The notes under the pieces: model-generated
The model's database searches: none
What the model was told of the DNA's origin: nothing
What the model saw: only the letters and a program-made list of their open reading frames with translations
NCBI RefSeq assembly: GCF_001625655.1
Contig: NZ_AUYB01000111.1
Coordinates: 29,357 to 93,356, forward strand
From: Pseudoalteromonas luteoviolacea DSM 6061
Lineage (GTDB): Bacteria > Pseudomonadota > Gammaproteobacteria > Enterobacterales > Alteromonadaceae
Direction: 5' to 3'
Length of the DNA: 64,000 nt
Made by a program: the position numbers and the translations under genes
Shown here: positions 37,516 to 45,081 of the stretch, piece by piece
How the letters are laid out: each line of letters opens with the position of its first letter
Position numbering within the stretch: the stretch's first letter is position 1

Positions 37516-37543
37516 CTTGAAAATCATTTTGACCGTCCATAGA
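37516..37543 (+). promoter_or_regulatory. Sigma32-type heat-shock promoter
   Basis: CTTGAAA, 14 bases, then TCCATAGA, close to the sigma32 consensus CTTGAAA / CCCCATNT. It precedes the ibpA-type gene and predicts a 5' UTR of about 110 bases. Confidence 0.65.
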
Positions 37544-37635
37544 TAGTGTATTGAGGACGCCGACAGGGTCCCAAACCAAATTAGAAAATGACTTTTAACC
37601 TTGTTTACTGGTTCATAGGAAGAGTAAACAAGCAT

Positions 37636-37656
37636 TATCGCTTTAATGAGGATATA
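37636..37656 (+). promoter_or_regulatory. Candidate ROSE-type RNA thermometer hairpin
   Basis: TCGCT (37638-37642) faces AGGA (37649-37652) of the ribosome-binding site across a short loop. This matches the U(U/C)GCU anti-Shine-Dalgarno element that defines ROSE thermometers upstream of ibpA-type genes. It is based on eye inspection only. Confidence 0.45.
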
Positions 37657-37661
37657 TTATT

Positions 37662-38111
37662 ATGCGCAACGTAGATCTAACTCCACTTTATCGTTCATTC
37701 ATCGGTTTCGATCATCTGGCTTCACTTATGGACCGTGCAGCACACAACGGCAAACAAGCTAGTTACCCTCCATATAATATTGAGGCTTTGGAACAAGATA
37801 AATACCAAATTACGATGGCTGTAGCAGGCTTTACCAACGATGAACTTCATATTGAATCAGAGAACAATACCCTCAAAGTAAAAGGCCAGAAAGCCGACAA
37901 AGAAGACAAGACAGAACGTAAATTTATTCATCAAGGTATTGCAGAGCGCAATTTCGAACAAAGCTTTCAACTGGGCGACCACGTTCGTGTAATCGGTGCC
38001 GAGTTAGAAAATGGATTACTTGTAATCAGTCTTGAAAGAGAAATACCAGAAGCACTCAAACCAAGAAAAATAGAAATCGGTAGAGGTAAGCTGCTAGAAA
38101 ACGAAAGCTAA
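37662..38111 (+). CDS. ibpA: Small heat-shock protein IbpA-like (Hsp20)
   Basis: The 149-residue protein starts MRNVDLTPLYRSFIGFDHL, as IbpA proteins do. It has the alpha-crystallin domain (YQITMAVAGFTNDELHIESE, HQGIAERNFEQSFQL, GAELENGLLVISLEREIPE) and a C-terminal IxI-type tail (RKIEIG). It acts as an ATP-independent holdase for unfolding proteins. A sigma32-type promoter and a ROSE-like hairpin precede it, and a terminator follows. Confidence 0.95.
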   Translation: MRNVDLTPLYRSFIGFDHLASLMDRAAHNGKQASYPPYNIEALEQDKYQITMAVAGFTNDELHIESENNTLKVKGQKADKEDKTERKFIHQGIAERNFEQSFQLGDHVRVIGAELENGLLVISLEREIPEALKPRKIEIGRGKLLENES

Positions 38112-38150
38112 ATTAATCCCTACTTGAGTTATCATTGAATTTCCCTGGAT

Positions 38151-38172
38151 AAGCCGCTTTTGCGGCTTTTTC
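38151..38172 (+). terminator. Rho-independent terminator after ibpA
   Basis: Stem AAGCCGC / GCGGCTT with loop TTTT, then T run. Confidence 0.9.
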
Positions 38173-38179
38173 TGTCTTA

Positions 38180-38196
38180 TGTAAAGCCCCTTTACA
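38180..38196. repeat. Dispersed palindrome copy C
   Basis: Perfect palindromic arms in TGTAAAGCCCCTTTACA. It lies in the gap between convergent genes, just past the stop of the Cys-rich lipoprotein gene. Same 17-mer as copy E at 49483. Confidence 0.7.
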
Positions 38197-38200
38197 ATTT

Positions 38201-38596
38201 TTAATAAGTTCTTTCGATGGCACACAGTTCATCATTATTACACAGGCTTAACTCTGCACTTTCAACATTAAAAGGTGGTTGCCTAGTATTAGGTTCAATG
38301 CCTTTTTCTAAACATGCTTTTCGATAGGCTTTAGACTCGATTGAATTGTCAATTGTCCGAGTGGCATTAGCAAATATCGCCGAAACAGCAGCAAGAGCAA
38401 CCGGCATAAGTAGGTTTCCTGAGGTTGCAGGTAGACGACCATCTTTAGATTTATAATAGTCTCGTGACACCTCTGTCACTTCTCGCTCTACGTCGCAGAC
38501 TTCATCATAGTAAATCTGTTTCTTGGGGTGATATACGCACCCACTCAAAAATAATGACAAAACAGCACAATACAACCCGCTTCGTTTATTCAACAA
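38201..38596 (-). CDS. Lipoprotein, hypothetical
   Basis: The 131-residue protein has a lipoprotein signal ending LSGC, then VYHPKKQIYYDEVCDVEREV. A central hydrophobic stretch (GNLLMPVALAAVSAIFANA) could be a membrane segment or a glycine-zipper-like region. Five Cys occur in the mature part. No family recognised. Confidence 0.65.
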   Translation of the reverse strand: MLNKRSGLYCAVLSLFLSGCVYHPKKQIYYDEVCDVEREVTEVSRDYYKSKDGRLPATSGNLLMPVALAAVSAIFANATRTIDNSIESKAYRKACLEKGIEPNTRQPPFNVESAELSLCNNDELCAIERTY

Positions 38597-38712
38597 TAAG
38601 CCCTTTAAACTAAGTATTCTGTATAAAAAGTTAGCATATTGAGTGCCTTAAGTTGTAAAAAAGTGTGGATGTATGGGGTAAGGTTACGCGAAATTGCTTA
38701 AACTATATAAAT

Positions 38713-38738
38713 GGCCTGCAATTCAAGTATTGCAGGCC
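38713..38738 (-). terminator. Terminator hairpin after small membrane gene
   Basis: Perfect 10-bp stem GGCCTGCAAT / ATTGCAGGCC with a 6-base loop, 8 bases past the stop of the 56-codon gene. The T run is weak. Confidence 0.65.
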
Positions 38739-38745
38739 TTGAGTT

Positions 38746-38916
38746 TTAAATTCTCGAGTTGCTACATAGGTCCATATTAGCTTTGTCTTTTAGTTTTAGG
38801 CAGTACATTGAGGTTTCATCAACTTTAATACCATTCACTGCAAAACTTGAAAACCAGCTAAATACCAATGCCAAGCCAATCAGCGCATATTTTTTATAAG
38901 GAGGTAGAGTTGTCAT
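38746..38916 (-). CDS. Small exported or membrane protein (56 aa), hypothetical
   Basis: A 56-codon frame starts MTTLPPYKKYALIGLALVFS and ends in a Cys-containing tail (MYCLKLKDKANMDLCSNSRI). The N-terminal hydrophobic segment is either a signal peptide or a single membrane span. AAGG lies 8-9 bases before the ATG and a good hairpin follows the stop, which supports it as a real gene. Two Cys in the tail could form a disulfide. No family recognised. Confidence 0.6.
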   Translation of the reverse strand: MTTLPPYKKYALIGLALVFSWFSSFAVNGIKVDETSMYCLKLKDKANMDLCSNSRI

Positions 38917-39021
38917 ATTAATTACCTTGAATAATCTTTTTCACCAGCCCATGAGAGAGCTGAATTTAATTAGTTTCAATCATTTGCCCATGTATAAACT
39001 TTCTTGTAGGGCAATTAAAAA

Positions 39022-41253
39022 TCATCGGTAGATGCGCACGTTTTTCACTTCACCATTAAATGGATAGGTATTTTTTTGCGGAGAACCAATACTCAATGGA
39101 ATATCGTTCTCTTCAGGAAGCACTATGTCTTTGGAACCAATAAATTGACCGTCAATATGCAAAGATAGGAGGTTGCCAGACAAGTGCATCACAAGTTTGT
39201 GCCACCGTCCATCAGCATAATTTCCTGCATTAACTCCTTGACCATTAACACGCGCACTAATAACCCCATGTTTATTAATCTGTATGTAATAAGGGTTTTT
39301 AGTACCATAATTTCCTTTGGATAAGACGAAGCCAGCTTTACTAGTACTCCATGTATGATATTTAAACTCCAGTTCAATGGTGCTGAACCTATCAATGTCA
39401 CCCAGCTCAACACGTTGATCGATGCCGTTGAATGAATTCTGATAACCACCAAATACCTGCCCATTTAGGCCATTGCCTGAAAGGTCACAAACACTGTCGA
39501 TAATTGACCATGCACCGATCAAATTGTTGCCCAATACTTGTTTTGCACAGCGACGCTGCATTAATTGTGCGTCGAACAAACTGTCAACAGTGGTCGTTGA
39601 TTGAACATGAGCTTGAGGAACGTCAGCAAGGCTAGAGTCATACCTTTGTTGGCTTTCAAATCCATTGAATCCTGCGCCATTTAACCCAACCACATACGGC
39701 ATAATGACACGTCCATATTTACTGTCGTGACGCATAAATGCCCACTTATCAATGGATTCATTTTGCGCCGTGTTGGTCACATTCCAAAACACTAAGTGTT
39801 TTAAATGATTGGGCTGTGCTCCTTGAGAACCACCCATAAACCCATAGTTCCAGCCGCCCTTACTATTCTCTATCAAATTGCTGTAAGGCATATTCGCATG
39901 CAAATTATGAAATCGCTCTGAAGAGTGTATTGAGCCAGAGATAACATTACCGGTGGCTTTGTGTGAAAAACCAGCTGCATGCCAATGTTGTGCTTGATCA
40001 TCAATATTCCGTGCCAGTACATGCGTTGATGCATTGATATCTAGACTCAAATGACCAGGATTACCACTAAATTTAATGTCTTTGATTGTCATCGCCGTAC
40101 CATTAACCACCGTCACACCTTGGTTAACATCAACAATATCAACATTTTTTAGCCATGCATTTGCAACACGTGAAATTCGTAGTGCGCTCCAACCACCATC
40201 ATGTACTCCGCTCAAATGATGTTTAAACTCTTCCTGCCAATTACCTTGAATCGTCAGATTTTCAATACCGATGTTTTCGATCAGAGTGGCCTTCTTTAAA
40301 CCCCAATACCCGTCACCTTGAATATCATGATGAACTGGTGCTGCGAATGTGACTTGGTCGCCCTCTATAGCGGTGATTTGATGATACTCTTGCGAGCGTA
40401 AACCTTTTTTAATCAATCCCCAATTACCATCCAATTTATAGGGAGATAGAGCTTTAGCGATGGTTTCTTCTCGAGGGTCAAAGCGAGATAGCTGAACCCA
40501 CTGGCCAACTTTAAGTAAACTGCTGTCGCTAACTCGTAACGTTCGCGTAGAGTGCCTAAGATGTGTAGAAGTCACATCCGTGATAAATTTTTCACCACTA
40601 GGTGATACGATTTTTTGACTGACCCCCTTCACGCGAGGGTCACGGTTATCATAGTCATAACCGATTTCAAATAAATATGGACTGGTCCACATTTTCGATG
40701 GGTACACTAAATCTAAGTGCTTTTCCATGTATAAAATACTTTGCTTACTTTCACCTCGTAAAACCATATTGCCACGGGAAAGTCTGATAGAAGCGCCTGC
40801 GCGGCTCTTTCTACCTGCAACAGTATCGGACATATCAAGATGCTCAATATCAGCTTCAGTATTTAGGTCGTAGATGCCATTAGGAAAATAGATAATAGCA
40901 CCACTTCCACCAGCATCAATGTAAGCTTGTGCTGCAGTAATTGCATCACGTACAGCTTGCTTATCTGAGCGCCCCAACTTTATATCAGCGCCGTATTCTG
41001 TGACATCAAATGTACGGTAACCCAGACTATCTAATTGGGGGATCGGTTGATTGGAAAACTGATAACCTGCGTAGGAGTAATTTGCCACGATCTGATCATC
41101 TGCGATCTTCGAACTAGGATCTCTGAGATCTGACTGAACAGATCTGGACTCAAGATAACTATGCCAAAAATCATTTGCATAGCTTTGTATAGGGAGAGCA
41201 CTTGCGATAGCACACAGTGCTGATACAAGCGTTTTACTTGAATAACTTTTCAT
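39022..41253 (-). CDS. Secreted right-handed beta-helix (DUF4955-like) protein with C-terminal LamG domain
   Basis: The 743-residue protein from MKSYSSKTLVSALCAIASAL has a signal peptide. Residues about 85-600 form a pectate-lyase-like beta helix (FDVTEYGADIKLGRSDKQAV opening, GGSGAIIYFPNGIYDL, IGIENLTIQGNW). The last ~170 residues look like a LamG/concanavalin domain (GLNGQVFGGYQNSFNG, ALPLSIGSP-type strand). It is likely a polysaccharide lyase or polysaccharide-binding exoprotein. TTGAGG positions the ATG at 41253. The upstream cyclic-di-GMP riboswitch ties it to the biofilm/motile switch. Confidence 0.82.
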   Translation of the reverse strand: MKSYSSKTLVSALCAIASALPIQSYANDFWHSYLESRSVQSDLRDPSSKIADDQIVANYSYAGYQFSNQPIPQLDSLGYRTFDVTEYGADIKLGRSDKQAVRDAITAAQAYIDAGGSGAIIYFPNGIYDLNTEADIEHLDMSDTVAGRKSRAGASIRLSRGNMVLRGESKQSILYMEKHLDLVYPSKMWTSPYLFEIGYDYDNRDPRVKGVSQKIVSPSGEKFITDVTSTHLRHSTRTLRVSDSSLLKVGQWVQLSRFDPREETIAKALSPYKLDGNWGLIKKGLRSQEYHQITAIEGDQVTFAAPVHHDIQGDGYWGLKKATLIENIGIENLTIQGNWQEEFKHHLSGVHDGGWSALRISRVANAWLKNVDIVDVNQGVTVVNGTAMTIKDIKFSGNPGHLSLDINASTHVLARNIDDQAQHWHAAGFSHKATGNVISGSIHSSERFHNLHANMPYSNLIENSKGGWNYGFMGGSQGAQPNHLKHLVFWNVTNTAQNESIDKWAFMRHDSKYGRVIMPYVVGLNGAGFNGFESQQRYDSSLADVPQAHVQSTTTVDSLFDAQLMQRRCAKQVLGNNLIGAWSIIDSVCDLSGNGLNGQVFGGYQNSFNGIDQRVELGDIDRFSTIELEFKYHTWSTSKAGFVLSKGNYGTKNPYYIQINKHGVISARVNGQGVNAGNYADGRWHKLVMHLSGNLLSLHIDGQFIGSKDIVLPEENDIPLSIGSPQKNTYPFNGEVKNVRIYR

Positions 41254-41342
41254 CTCTAACCTCAATTTGCTAACAATTTAGCGGTATTGGGTAGATCTGG
41301 CACACACATCCATAGTGAGTATTCATAACACTCCTGATTATG

Positions 41343-41436
41343 AAGCAACCCCGCTATCGTGGGTTCTGTAAAATAATACAGAGCCTTTAGACCGGAAGCT
41401 TTGCGTCCTAGGCTTTCACCTAGTTTGCCAGTAACT
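41343..41436 (-). promoter_or_regulatory. Cyclic-di-GMP-I (GEMM) riboswitch
   Basis: On the minus strand the conserved GEMM parts occur in order: GGCAAAC, then GTGAAAGC (tetraloop), then GGACGCAAAGC, CCGGTCTAAAG and a closing GATAGCGGGGTT. This matches the class I cyclic-di-GMP aptamer. It lies about 90 bases before the beta-helix gene start in the same direction. Whether it is an on or off switch is not decided; no full terminator is obvious between aptamer and gene. Confidence 0.9.
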
Positions 41437-41705
41437 ACATTTGTTTAAATTTCAAAAGGAATTTATAGGAAGGTTCCAAAAACGTCAAACATAAATTAGA
41501 GCATAAATCCTAATTGATTGTTCGGTCAGGAATTTAAAATTAAAACTAATCAGACCACATCAGATAATTTACCTTTAACAGGTCCTAAATTTAATGTTTA
41601 AATGGTGAATGTCACAAAGACATAACATATTAAGCTTTACTATACCCGTTAAATCGGAGCTGATATTTAGTCCAAACTAGATATCGATGTGAAGATATTT
41701 AGGCG
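41437..41705. other. Promoter region upstream of the riboswitch
   Basis: AT-rich sequence between the riboswitch and the kinase gene stop. No gene seen; it should contain the promoter of the riboswitch transcript on the minus strand. Confidence 0.4.
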
Positions 41706-42962
41706 CTAGCCATAGACTCTTGGAAATCGTAAAGTAAACCTTGCTCCACCTAGTTTCGGGCAACTATCGACTTCAATGGTTCCTCGATAACGTTGAACTA
41801 TTTTTGCTGTAAACGCTAAGCCAATTCCAAAGCCATGACTAGAGTTTTGGTTTAATCTTACAAAGGGCTTGAAAATAGCTTCTCGCTGCTTAGAGTTAAT
41901 TCCACAACCATCATCACTAATTTTAAAGGCAACCAAATCTTTTTCTAAAGTAACCTCCAAAAAACGATGTTTATTACCATACTTAAGGGCGTTTTCCATG
42001 ATGTTGGAAATGGCCATAGTGACATAAGTTTGCTCAGCACTAATGTAAAAGTCGGCGCTTGGCAAAGACATTTCAACTGCTTTATTTGTTCCTTCTAGTT
42101 CCAGACTTTGTAGCAATTTATGGCCTTTAATTAGATGCGGCTCAGCTTCATCTAAACTGTGTTGAAGGCGAGCAAATTCAAGCATGTGGAGTAGTAATCG
42201 CTCCATCTCATCTAACTGCCGATTAATTCTGCCTTCGTACTTTGCACGTAGTGCTTCATCTTCTGTCTCAACTAACGTATCTAACCCCATGCGGATCCGC
42301 GCTAGGGGAGTCCTCAGCTCATGTGATAGCCCCCCAGCTAACAACTTTATATCATCCATCAACACATTGATTTTGTCAGCCATTCGATTGAAAGACAGCT
42401 CAATATCCCGCAAGTACCAAAGCGTGCCGATACTAAGCCGAACAGTTAATTGTCCCTCACCAAAGCGGTTGGCTGCTTGCCTTAACTTGATAAGTCGTCT
42501 TACAAACGGCGCAAGAAAGACCACCATAATAGCAACAAGTAAACCATAGAATGATAAAGTTAGACTGAGACTATATTCATTGGTTGGTAATTGCTTGTCG
42601 TATTGATAAACCAAAATTAACCCCTGACTCGTCAATAAGTGCACCAAAACCTGTTCCTGCGTTTCTAAATACACTGGCTCTTGTTGCTCAAGTTGACTAT
42701 AAAGTGAAGCTGGCAAAGGGTATGTGTCAGCTTGGCGAAAGACTATAGCCGCATTACGGCTCCCTTTTTCGGGCAGTGTCATTAACTCTGGCGCATCGCT
42801 TGCTGCGATAGCGCGTAATAAAGGCAAAACTAACTCAACCTCATCAAAAGAGGTCAACTGTACATCTTCGTCCTCCGACGTATGTAACTGATCAATCACT
42901 TGCCCCAACAAAATGCTTGCAAGTAATAAAACACTGACCAAAGCGACTACAAATCGCCACAT
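41706..42962 (-). CDS. Membrane sensor histidine kinase
   Basis: The 418-residue protein has two membrane segments (FVVALVSVLLLASILLGQVI and LSLTLSFYGLLVAIMVVFLA) flanking a periplasmic sensor of about 115 residues. HAMP, HisKA (LAGGLSHELRTPLARIRMGL) and HATPase (MENALKYGNK, DDGCGI, GFGIGLAFTAKIV) domains follow. It is the last gene of the MipA-DUF3019-regulator-kinase operon and follows the regulator gene by 9 bases. Signal unknown; the paired envelope genes suggest a cationic peptide, polyamine or envelope-stress cue. Confidence 0.94.
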   Translation of the reverse strand: MWRFVVALVSVLLLASILLGQVIDQLHTSEDEDVQLTSFDEVELVLPLLRAIAASDAPELMTLPEKGSRNAAIVFRQADTYPLPASLYSQLEQQEPVYLETQEQVLVHLLTSQGLILVYQYDKQLPTNEYSLSLTLSFYGLLVAIMVVFLAPFVRRLIKLRQAANRFGEGQLTVRLSIGTLWYLRDIELSFNRMADKINVLMDDIKLLAGGLSHELRTPLARIRMGLDTLVETEDEALRAKYEGRINRQLDEMERLLLHMLEFARLQHSLDEAEPHLIKGHKLLQSLELEGTNKAVEMSLPSADFYISAEQTYVTMAISNIMENALKYGNKHRFLEVTLEKDLVAFKISDDGCGINSKQREAIFKPFVRLNQNSSHGFGIGLAFTAKIVQRYRGTIEVDSCPKLGGARFTLRFPRVYG

Positions 42963-42971
42963 AATGTACCT

Positions 42972-43658
42972 CTACCAAACATCTTTAGCCAATTGATACC
43001 CTTTCCCCCACACTGTCGCTATTTTATAAGGCTCCTCAGTATCTCCCAGCTTTTTGCGCAGACGTGAAATGCGCAAGTCAATTGAGCGATCAAACCCATC
43101 ATATTCAAAGCCCCTCAGCTGCTGAATAAGCGCATCTCGCGTGACTACTGAACCGGCATGCTGAGCAAGCGCCCACAACACATCAAATTCATTGCTGGAT
43201 ACTTTGATATTGATGCCATTGAGTATCACATTTCTGGTATCAGGGTTTACCTCAAGCTGGCCCAAAACTATTGCAGATGACGCAGAGCAAGGGGCGGTAC
43301 GCCTTAACAAATTCTTGATCCGCGCCTCTAATAGCCTTCCTCTTACTGGCTTAGTAAGATAGTCATCCGCCCCCATTTCTAAACCAATAATTTCATCCAC
43401 TTCTTCATCTCTCGCGGTCAACATGAGAATGGGTATTGCCATCGTATTTCTGAGTTCTCGGCACACATCGAGGCCATCAATTCCAGGTAACATTCCATCT
43501 AGGATCACAAGCTCAGGAGGATTAAGCTTTATCCCCTCAAACCCGGAAATACCATCATGATAAACAGTGACCTTATATTGTTTTGCTTCGAGATACTCGG
43601 TTATCCATTGTGCTAGCTCAACATCATCTTCAACCAACGCCACTCTTGTCTTTTCCAT
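42972..43658 (-). CDS. OmpR-family response regulator
   Basis: The 228-residue protein has a receiver domain (VALVEDDVELAQWITEYLE; phosphoacceptor in VILDGMLPGIDGLD; TARDEEVDEI; YLTKPV) and a winged-helix output (VSSNEFDVLWALAQHAG, RSIDLRISRLRKKLG, TVWGKGYQL). It lies between the DUF3019 and kinase genes, each about 10 bases away, and should regulate its own operon. Confidence 0.95.
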   Translation of the reverse strand: MEKTRVALVEDDVELAQWITEYLEAKQYKVTVYHDGISGFEGIKLNPPELVILDGMLPGIDGLDVCRELRNTMAIPILMLTARDEEVDEIIGLEMGADDYLTKPVRGRLLEARIKNLLRRTAPCSASSAIVLGQLEVNPDTRNVILNGINIKVSSNEFDVLWALAQHAGSVVTRDALIQQLRGFEYDGFDRSIDLRISRLRKKLGDTEEPYKIATVWGKGYQLAKDVW

Positions 43659-43667
43659 TTAGACCTC

Positions 43668-44036
43668 TTAAAACATGCGCCAGCGCACAGCTTTGTTTTT
43701 ACGTTTTTTATAGATCCATGCATATTGCACTTTGCCACTATAAATCATCTGGTGTTTACTATCTTTGAGGCTAAAAGCAACATCCGTTTTCATCTCTAAC
43801 TCGTTTTCCCATAAACCTATTTTTGTAGCTTGCCAACACTGAGTTTTAACCTCATCAACAAATAAACAGTAATCACCTTTAGTTTTGGTTTGCCATTTAA
43901 CTTTGATATCTATAAAGCAACTTTGACCTTGCTCTAATGCAACACATTGATCGGGTTGCAACGTAAAAGGTAACTCAGAAGGCTCAGCAAAGGCTGTCAA
44001 AGGAAGGAGCATCAGAATATATTTGTACTTGTTCAT
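43668..44036 (-). CDS. DUF3019 periplasmic protein
   Basis: The 122-residue protein has a signal peptide (MNKYKYILMLLPLTAFA) and the DUF3019 pattern (LQPDQCVALEQGQSCFIDIK, GDYCLFVDE). Four Cys are probably paired. DUF3019 genes usually sit between a MipA/OmpV porin-like gene and a two-component pair, as here. Function unknown. Confidence 0.85.
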   Translation of the reverse strand: MNKYKYILMLLPLTAFAEPSELPFTLQPDQCVALEQGQSCFIDIKVKWQTKTKGDYCLFVDEVKTQCWQATKIGLWENELEMKTDVAFSLKDSKHQMIYSGKVQYAWIYKKRKNKAVRWRMF

Positions 44037-44045
44037 CTTTGCCCC

Positions 44046-44894
44046 CTAAAACACATAACTTAATGTTAAAGAGACATTACGGCCAAGCTCACTGCGATTA
44101 GTACGATATTTTTTTGCCAGTTTGGAATAAGGGCTATCGTCAATGCTACTGGCATAGTCTGTAATTCCAATCGTGCCATCTAACACCCATGACGCATTGA
44201 GTGGTTTAGTAAAACCAACTTTTAAATGAGAGTTGAATCCACCAGCAGCATCATAAGGTTCAAGCATCACCGCATCTTCAGGCACACCGTAATAGTAATC
44301 TAGCATCTTGCTATTTCTATACTGAAACCCTATAGACCCATAGAAATGCCAATTTTTGTACTGCCATGAGCGGGCTAGCCAAGCTGACCCATATACACCC
44401 TGGTTATATTCACTATTATCCGCTTTGGGCGCAATGATGGCTTGAAACTGATAGTTCCCTAGTTCTGCAGAAGCCCTAAGCCCTATGTAAGCGGTGAGAT
44501 CTTTGTCACTGCCATCTTTAGGATGAACATGATAATCAAGCGGGCCGTGTGCCGAAGAGTAAATTACATCGAACTCCCAGTTGCCAAGGTTGTATAAGTT
44601 GTAACCCATGACCCAACTGGGGTCGAACTTGTTCGAGTTACCTGGAACTTCGATAAAAAGGCCATTCTCAAAGTAATAATTACCACTAACAATGAGGTTT
44701 GTACTTGTCTCAATATCAGACAGTAAACCACCAGCATATGAGATGCCGGCTCCCACAGCCAAAAAGCCACCTGATTCGCGTTTATCTGTAAACCCCTGCC
44801 AAAAATCAGGTTCTGACTGAGCATTTACGTTACTGGAGCAGCAAAAGGAAAACATTACTGTCAGTAACGACTTAGTTGTTATTTTAGAAAACAT
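44046..44894 (-). CDS. MipA/OmpV-family outer-membrane protein
   Basis: The 282-residue protein has a signal peptide and a beta-rich mature part with GGFLAVGAGISYAGGLLS at the start, repeated amphipathic strands and a C-terminal SLTLSYVF ending in Phe, all typical of MipA/OmpV barrels. It is the first gene of the four-gene operon. A member of the 17-bp palindrome family lies 128 bp upstream and could be the regulator's site. Confidence 0.88.
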   Translation of the reverse strand: MFSKITTKSLLTVMFSFCCSSNVNAQSEPDFWQGFTDKRESGGFLAVGAGISYAGGLLSDIETSTNLIVSGNYYFENGLFIEVPGNSNKFDPSWVMGYNLYNLGNWEFDVIYSSAHGPLDYHVHPKDGSDKDLTAYIGLRASAELGNYQFQAIIAPKADNSEYNQGVYGSAWLARSWQYKNWHFYGSIGFQYRNSKMLDYYYGVPEDAVMLEPYDAAGGFNSHLKVGFTKPLNASWVLDGTIGITDYASSIDDSPYSKLAKKYRTNRSELGRNVSLTLSYVF

Positions 44895-45021
44895 AGCAAT
44901 TTCTTTTTTTTATACATTTGCTAATTAATATATTGAAAGCGCTTAAAAAATAGCGTGTCTGATTATATCAAGGTGTATCAATTTGTATCTAATAAGAAAT
45001 TATCAGGCAAATAGGGTCTAT

Positions 45022-45040
45022 GCGTAAAGGGGGTTTACGC
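45022..45040. repeat. Dispersed palindrome copy D
   Basis: GCGTAAA / TTTACGC arms around GGGGG, perfectly symmetric, between the aceB stop and the mipA-type operon. Confidence 0.7.
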
Positions 45041-45081
45041 TCTGCACTTTACAAAAAAGTACAGAGCCAGCGACAAAAAAG

